From: Eubacteriales bacterium | Lineage (GTDB): Bacteria; Bacillota; Clostridia; Oscillospirales; Acutalibacteraceae | Length of the DNA stretch: 64,000 nt | Direction: 5' to 3' | Assembly (NCBI GenBank): GCA_029219885.1 | Contig: JAQXUH010000090.1 | Location: 1 to 64,000, forward strand | Shown here: piece after piece, positions 58,633 through 64,000 of the stretch | Layout of the letters: each line of letters opens with the position of its first letter | How positions within the stretch are numbered: position 1 is the stretch's first letter | Translations under genes and position numbers: made by a program | Notes under the pieces: generated by a model | What the model was told of the DNA's origin: nothing | The model's input: the letters and a program-made list of their open reading frames with translations, nothing else | Database searches by the model: none

Positions 58633-61600
58633 TTATTTGCACTTCTTTGAAGTTGTGCTCCAATTACCGTAAATCTTCTGTCCGTTAACAACCTTGTAAG
58701 CTCTAACTCTGATGTAGTACTTCTTACCGCTCTTGAGACCCTTAAGTGTTGCTGTGCAGGTCTTGCGAGACTTGATTGTTACAGTCTTCTTAGACTTGAA
58801 GCTCTTTGAAGTTGAATACTGAATCTGGTAACCGTCACACTTAGAAACCTTACCCCAAGTAAATCTGATTGTATTAGCCTTTGTAGTAACGTCGCTGATA
58901 CCAACATTCTTAGGAATAATCTTGAAGCCCTTTACAATCTTACCTGTGTACTTACCGCCCTTGAAGGTGATAGTAACCTTAGCCTTACCGATGTTCTTAT
59001 TATCGGTGTAAGCAACTGTGTAGTTGCTTGATGCAATCTTGTTGCCCTTTGTATCGTAAACTGATACGCTTGGTCTGCAAGCCTTGCCATTGTACTGGTA
59101 AATTGTCTCGCTGAGAACAACATTCTTGATAGCAGGAATAGTCTCAACGCTTGACTTACCGCAGTGGATACAAGCTGTTGTGATTGTACCGTCAGCATTT
59201 ACAGCAGCTGGATTTGTTACGCTTGCCTTGTAAACGTGACCGGCAGCCTTACCCTCTGTCTTTGTAACAGATGCCTTCTGGCATACTGTACATGTATATG
59301 TGGTGTAACCGTCCTCTACGCATGTAGGAGCAGTGTAAACACCCTGTGAATCATAGATATGACCTGTTGCAGGAATTACGTATGTCTGAACGTCGCCGCA
59401 ATTCTTACATGTAGCAACCATCTTGCCGTTTGCTGTGCAAGTTGCAGGAGTTTCAACATATTTGTAATCGTGAGCAGTTGCAGGAATTACAGTTGTGTAC
59501 TGAGCACCGCAAACCTCACACTCATGAAGCATTACGCCGTCAGTTGTGCAGGTAGCAGCTGTTTCAACAGCCTCTGTATACTTGTGGTCGCCTGTTGCAG
59601 GAATTACTGCACCTGTTTCAAGAGTAGCCTTACATACTGAGCAGATTACATCTGACTCTTTACCGTCTTCAGCACATGTTGGAGCAACGCCATTGTCAGC
59701 AGATACTGCTGTATGACCCTTTGCAGGAATTACTGTTGTGTACTGAGCACCGCACTCCTCGCACTCGTGAAGCATTACGCCATCCTTTGTGCAAGTTGCA
59801 GGAGTCTGAACAGCCTCTGTATACTTGTGGTCGCCTGTTGCAGGAATTACTGCACCGGTCTGGAGAACAGTACCGCAGTCAGCACAAACGATGTCAGAAA
59901 CCTTACCGTCCTTTGCACATGTAGGAGCAAAGCCATTATTAGCAGATACTGCTGTATGACCCTTTGCAGGAGTTGTTGTCATTGTGTAGCTCATATCACA
60001 GCCAACACACTTGTAAGTGTCATAACCAGGAGTTGTGCATGTAGCAGGTGTTCTTGATGTAACGATGAACTGATGTCCTGTTGCAGGAGTTGTTGTTACT
60101 GTATAAGTAACGTCGCAGTTTGCACACTTATAAGTATCATAACCCTGAGTTGTGCAAGTTGCAGCTGTCTTTGATGTTACGATGAACTGATGTCCCTTTG
60201 CAGGAGTTGTTACTACTGTGTACTGAGCTGTGCAGCCCTTATCCTTACAAGCATAAGTTGCTGTGCCTTCCTTAGTACAAGTAGCAGCTGAAGATGAAAC
60301 CATTTCATAGTTGTGAGTACCTGTTGCAGGAATTGTTACAGCGTATGAATCGCCGCAAGACTTACATACGAATACTCTTTCGCCCGGCTCATAGCAAGTA
60401 GCCTCTACATACTGAGCCTGGTCCTCAACATACTGATGACCCTTTGCAGGAGTTGTAACTACTGAATACTCTGATGTACAGCCTTCGTTCTGGCAAGCAT
60501 ATGTTACTGTGCCCTCTTCTGTACAAGTTGCAGCAGTTGTAGATACAGCCTTATAGTTGTGGTTGCCTGTTGCAGGAACTACCTCGTGATAGCTTGCGTC
60601 ACACTTGTTGCCGTTATGGTCTGTGTTAGCACAAACATATGCGTTGTAGCCGTCTTCGCAACAAGTAGGAGCCTTTGAGTGCTCGCTGTCTAATACGAAC
60701 TGATGACCTGTTGCAGGGATAGTCTCTGTATAAGTATGAGAATGGTCGTTAAGACAGATATACTTTCTTACGCCGTCTGTTGTACATGTTGGCTCTACAC
60801 AGCTACCGTCATCAAGAAGTGACCAACTGTGACCGAATGCTGTGTTCATACAGTTAACACGGATTTCGTGATTTTCTGCATCTTCAGGACAAGTAACTAC
60901 TGTGCCGTCTGCGAGTGTACGCTCACGAACACAAGTACCAATCCAATAAGCATCCTGCTCGCAGGTTGCCTCTGTGAATACCCAATCATAATCGTGACCT
61001 GATGAAACTACGTCAGTCTCAGGGTCAAAATCATAACCGTCAACATAATATGATGGAACTTTATCATCAGGAGCATTTACGTTTTCAGTAAATGTTACTG
61101 TGTAATCTCTTGAATCGTCCTCAGCACCGCAAACAAGACCTGTGTTTTTGTCAACGTTTGAGCAGTTCTTACCGTGGAGACAATTGTACTGTGACTCGTC
61201 GTCAAAGTTATGGCCTGTTGCATCCTCAAATGACTCAACAATGTAACCGCACTCAACGCAGGTGTAGATGATTTCGCCCTGCTCGGTACATGTTGGCCAG
61301 CTGATTCTTTCAGCTGAGAAGGTGTGTGGAATTTCAGGAATTGGACGAGTAATCTCGTTACCGCATCTTGTACATGTTGCTGTCTCAACACCCTTTGCTG
61401 TACATGTAGCAGGTGTTGTTACAACGTAATCGTCCTCGCCGTCGCCGTCAACGTCATAGTTGTGGCCAAGTGCAGGAACAATGTTGTCTGTTCTTGTATG
61501 ACTTGCGTCATTCTGGCAAGTATAAGTAGTGTAGCCTTCAGCTGTGCAGGTTGGGTCGGTTACAACACCGTTGTCCCAATCGTGACCGAGTGCAGGAAGA

Positions 61601-63408
61601 ACCTCTTCATAAGTCTCGCCGCAACGCTGACAAGTGTAAAGCTTTGAACCAACTTCTTCACAAGTAGCTGCTTCTGTTACAACGCCCTGGTCCCAATCGT
61701 GGCCGAGTGCGTCAACGAAGTCTGTCTTATAAGTATGTGAATTATCGTTCTGGCAAACCCACAATGTGTAGCCCTGTGCTTCACAAGTAGGAGCAACAAC
61801 TGTTGCCTTGTAATCGTGACCGATTGCAGGAGTAATGATTCTTACAGTTGCACCGCATCTCAAGCAAGGAGCCTCATCATAACCGTCAGCCTCACAAGTA
61901 GGCTCTTTAACAGTAACTCTGTTCTGCTCGTCAATATCGTGACCAAGCTTGCTTGTTTCGTTGCCTATCATAACAACACCGCAACGGTCGCAAGTGAATG
62001 TTGTATAACCGCCCTTTGTACAAGTTGGGTCTGTTACAACGCCGTTGTCCCAAGAATGGCCAAGAGGTCTGATAGTCTGTGACTGCTCTGCATCACATCT
62101 TGAGCAGAACTTCTTCTCAACGCCTTCTTCAGTACATGTTGCAGGTGTTACAACTGTCCAGTCAGCATCCCAATCGTGACCGAGTGCAGGAGTTACGTCA
62201 TCATAAGTATCCCCGCATCTCTGGCAAGTGTATCTAACTACGCCTTCCTCGTCACAGGTTGCAACTGAAAGTACTTCTTCTTTATAATCGTGACCAAGTA
62301 CGTCGAGTGTAACACGAACCTGTCTCTCACCGCATCTCTGGCAAGTACCAACTGCGATACCTTCTTTTGTACAGGTTGGAGCTTCTTCAACTACCTGGTC
62401 AGCACCAAGGTCGTGACCGAGTGCAGGATACTCATCCTGGTTGAAACGATGCTCGCTTCCGCAAGCTGAACAAATCTCAACGTCATAACCGTCTGCTGTA
62501 CAAGTAGCATCTACGTGTGAAACGTCACCGTATGTATGAGCAAGCTTTTCGATAGCTCTTGTTTCAACGTGAGTTTTGTCGTTAGCACAAACTCTTGTCT
62601 CAACACCGGCCTCAGCACAAGTAGCTGTCTTTGTTACAGTCCACTCAGACCAATCGTGGCCTGTTGCAGGAACTTTGTCCTCTACCTTTGTTGCACCGCA
62701 AACTTTACAAGTGTAAGTTGTGTAACCCTCATCTGTGCAGGTTGGAGCAGTTACCTTACCCTCGTCCCAAGTGTGACCTGTTGCTGGGAGGTCTTCTCTG
62801 TCTTCAGTAGGAGTGCTTGAGCTACCTTCTGTTGTACAGTATCTAACCTTATAACCCGGCATTGTGCAGGTTGGCTCTACTACAACTGTCCAATCGCCCC
62901 AAGTATGGTCGAGCTTTTCAATTGGCTGTGTAGCAGTACAAGCTGTTGTTGTATAAGTTGGTGAAAAGTTACCGGCACTTCCTGTTGGTGCATACTCATA
63001 GCTGAAGTTGCTGCAAGTCATTACACCTTCGCTGGTGCAGGTAGGTTCTGTGGTGGTTTCATAATGGTGTCCTGTTGCAGGAATCTTTGTGTACATTGCA
63101 TCACTGGGATCTGATGGGATGATTGCACCGCAAAGGATACAGAAACCATGGTCGTCGCCGGCATGAAGTTCCCAACCATCTTTTGTACAAGAAGCAGGAA
63201 GCTTAGCGTTTACAAAAGCAGGAACCTCGTCGCCATTACCGTTTGCATTTGGTTCTTTATCAGGATTGTTAGCTTTAACGCTGGCAGGTAAAGAAGCCCA
63301 AATGTCAGCTGTTATCATATGGTCACATTCGTCAGCTGCGAAAACCTGCATAGGCAGCATGGTAGCAACCATCAATACTGATAACAGAACTGAGAGAATC
63401 TTTTTCAT
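58633..63408 (-). CDS. Large (1591 aa) secreted Cys-rich tandem-repeat protein with C-terminal Ig-like and Fn3-like domains
   Basis: Signal peptide MKKILSVLLSVLMVATMLPMQVFA; about 30 copies of (A/P)TCTxxGxxxYxCxxCGxxxxxxIPAxGH; C-terminal Fn3-like GYQIQYSTSKSFKSKKTV..YYIRVRAYK. Confidence 0.9.
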   Translation of the reverse strand: MKKILSVLLSVLMVATMLPMQVFAADECDHMITADIWASLPASVKANNPDKEPNANGNGDEVPAFVNAKLPASCTKDGWELHAGDDHGFCILCGAIIPSDPSDAMYTKIPATGHHYETTTEPTCTSEGVMTCSNFSYEYAPTGSAGNFSPTYTTTACTATQPIEKLDHTWGDWTVVVEPTCTMPGYKVRYCTTEGSSSTPTEDREDLPATGHTWDEGKVTAPTCTDEGYTTYTCKVCGATKVEDKVPATGHDWSEWTVTKTATCAEAGVETRVCANDKTHVETRAIEKLAHTYGDVSHVDATCTADGYDVEICSACGSEHRFNQDEYPALGHDLGADQVVEEAPTCTKEGIAVGTCQRCGERQVRVTLDVLGHDYKEEVLSVATCDEEGVVRYTCQRCGDTYDDVTPALGHDWDADWTVVTPATCTEEGVEKKFCSRCDAEQSQTIRPLGHSWDNGVVTDPTCTKGGYTTFTCDRCGVVMIGNETSKLGHDIDEQNRVTVKEPTCEADGYDEAPCLRCGATVRIITPAIGHDYKATVVAPTCEAQGYTLWVCQNDNSHTYKTDFVDALGHDWDQGVVTEAATCEEVGSKLYTCQRCGETYEEVLPALGHDWDNGVVTDPTCTAEGYTTYTCQNDASHTRTDNIVPALGHNYDVDGDGEDDYVVTTPATCTAKGVETATCTRCGNEITRPIPEIPHTFSAERISWPTCTEQGEIIYTCVECGYIVESFEDATGHNFDDESQYNCLHGKNCSNVDKNTGLVCGAEDDSRDYTVTFTENVNAPDDKVPSYYVDGYDFDPETDVVSSGHDYDWVFTEATCEQDAYWIGTCVRERTLADGTVVTCPEDAENHEIRVNCMNTAFGHSWSLLDDGSCVEPTCTTDGVRKYICLNDHSHTYTETIPATGHQFVLDSEHSKAPTCCEDGYNAYVCANTDHNGNKCDASYHEVVPATGNHNYKAVSTTAATCTEEGTVTYACQNEGCTSEYSVVTTPAKGHQYVEDQAQYVEATCYEPGERVFVCKSCGDSYAVTIPATGTHNYEMVSSSAATCTKEGTATYACKDKGCTAQYTVVTTPAKGHQFIVTSKTAATCTTQGYDTYKCANCDVTYTVTTTPATGHQFIVTSRTPATCTTPGYDTYKCVGCDMSYTMTTTPAKGHTAVSANNGFAPTCAKDGKVSDIVCADCGTVLQTGAVIPATGDHKYTEAVQTPATCTKDGVMLHECEECGAQYTTVIPAKGHTAVSADNGVAPTCAEDGKESDVICSVCKATLETGAVIPATGDHKYTEAVETAATCTTDGVMLHECEVCGAQYTTVIPATAHDYKYVETPATCTANGKMVATCKNCGDVQTYVIPATGHIYDSQGVYTAPTCVEDGYTTYTCTVCQKASVTKTEGKAAGHVYKASVTNPAAVNADGTITTACIHCGKSSVETIPAIKNVVLSETIYQYNGKACRPSVSVYDTKGNKIASSNYTVAYTDNKNIGKAKVTITFKGGKYTGKIVKGFKIIPKNVGISDVTTKANTIRFTWGKVSKCDGYQIQYSTSKSFKSKKTVTIKSRKTCTATLKGLKSGKKYYIRVRAYKVVNGQKIYGNWSTTSKKCK
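59160..63290 (-). repeat. About 30 imperfect protein-coding repeats (roughly 35-55 aa each)
   Basis: Direct count in translated ORF of ATCT/APTC...CxxC...GH units. Confidence 0.88.
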
Positions 63409-63496
63409 TTCCGTACTTTCCTCCTTTTTTTACTTACCGGTTTTCGTTGAAAAAAACCGACAAAATCTGTAAAATATGGAAACTTTTACGTAGTAC

Positions 63497-63525
63497 ATTC
63501 TAACCTGTTTCAGGTTGATTGTCAA
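63497..63525 (-). promoter_or_regulatory. Promoter of 1591-aa gene with perfect palindromic operator in spacer
   Basis: On - strand TTGACA-17-TAGAAT; spacer and -10 edge contain AACCTGAAACAGGTT (63502-63516). Confidence 0.7.
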
Positions 63526-63584
63526 GAGGAAAATTCAAAGTATTTATACTTTAATTGAAAAAAATTTAGAAAGGAGGCGATTTT

Positions 63585-63809
63585 TTGTATCCACGAATAA
63601 GGGCACTTCGAGAAGACCTGGACATCAACCAGACGAAAATGGCGAAAATGCTTGGTATGTCCCAAACAGGATATTCAAAATACGAAACAGGCGAAAACGA
63701 TATTCCTACGGTAGTTCTCATTAAACTGTCATCAATTCACAATGTTAGTATTGACTATATTCTCGGTCAAACAGACGTTAAAGAAAGATATCAAAGCAGT
63801 GAAGAATAG
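63585..63809 (+). CDS. XRE-family HTH transcriptional regulator (TTG start)
   Basis: IRALREDLDINQTKMAKMLGMSQTGYSKYETGENDIPTVVLIKLSSIHNVSIDYILG; AAGGAGG RBS 7 nt upstream. Confidence 0.92.
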   Translation: MYPRIRALREDLDINQTKMAKMLGMSQTGYSKYETGENDIPTVVLIKLSSIHNVSIDYILGQTDVKERYQSSEE

Positions 63810-63811
63810 TT

Positions 63812-63840
63812 GATATTACCTACGGGATATCATTTTTTTG
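63812..63840 (+). terminator. Terminator after XRE regulator
   Basis: TGATATtacctacgggATATCAttttttt. Confidence 0.65.
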
Positions 63841-63869
63841 TTGCACAAAATTAATAATTCGCCAAAAGA

Positions 63870-63915
63870 AAAAATCCCCTGCACGCAGTTCAAAATTACT
63901 GCTCAGGGGATTTTG
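63870..63915. terminator. Terminator-like hairpin, possibly bidirectional
   Basis: AAAATCCCCTgcacGCAGttcaaaattaCTGCtcAGGGGATTTT. Confidence 0.7.
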
Positions 63916-63944
63916 TATTAATTAATTACTATTTATATATGCGA

Positions 63945-64000
63945 TTATTCGTCGGGAAGCTGGTCAACACCGCCGATAGCGTCTTTCAGCCCTAAATCTT
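63945..64000 (-). CDS. C-terminal fragment of a CDS continuing beyond the window (..DLGLKDAIGGVDQLPDE*)
   Basis: Open - strand frame from window edge to taa stop at 63945-63947, followed by terminator-like hairpin. Confidence 0.6.
   Translation of the reverse strand, partial: DLGLKDAIGGVDQLPDE

Noticed and set aside
59160-62800. CRISPR-like look of regularly spaced repeats
   Set aside because: Repeats are imperfect, spaced by codons in one continuous 1591-aa frame, and the unit is a protein motif; no unique spacers or cas genes
1-64000. tRNA, rRNA or phage/transposase modules
   Set aside because: None recognised by eye on either strand; short structured RNAs cannot be excluded without a covariance-model scan

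Overview
Gene-dense window (about 40 protein-coding genes, no tRNA, rRNA or CRISPR seen) from what looks like a gut-type Clostridia/Ruminococcaceae-like bacterium; the taxon is an inference from dockerins, gene content and codon style. Four blocks stand out. (1) 1-20.6 kb: a surface/secretome island with a truncated secreted protein, a small secreted protein with a cohesin-like region and a dockerin, a 2142-aa secreted dockerin protein, and a divergently transcribed 3650-aa secreted protein made of long repeats in an A-B-A-B arrangement. (2) 20.8-35.1 kb: mostly housekeeping and metabolic genes (aldo/keto reductase, YbaK, asparaginase, beta-helix protein, diacylglycerol kinase, galactokinase, DedA/TVP38-family protein, tyrA-aroB-aroA-aroC-pheA operon, GDPD), followed by htpG with a perfect CIRCE element. 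(3) 37.3-58.0 kb: a roughly 20-kb co-directional type VII (ESX/WXG100) secretion locus with five tandem WXG100 proteins, an effector-like protein plus DUF4176 partner, a YukD-like protein, an FHA-EssC ATPase, several FHA proteins, two Ser/Thr kinases, two PP2C phosphatases, a protease-TM-FHA protein, an Agr-like two-component system and a second LytTR protein with a degenerate receiver. EsaA, EssA and EssB are not recognisable. (4) 58.6-63.8 kb: a 1591-aa secreted protein with about 30 Cys-rich 'ATCTxxGxxxYxCxxCGxxxxxxIPAxGH' repeats, divergent from an XRE regulator, with a perfect palindrome inside its predicted promoter. Two families of short inverted-repeat (MITE-like) elements are dispersed in intergenic regions. 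All calls come from reading the sequence and the supplied ORFs; no searches were run.
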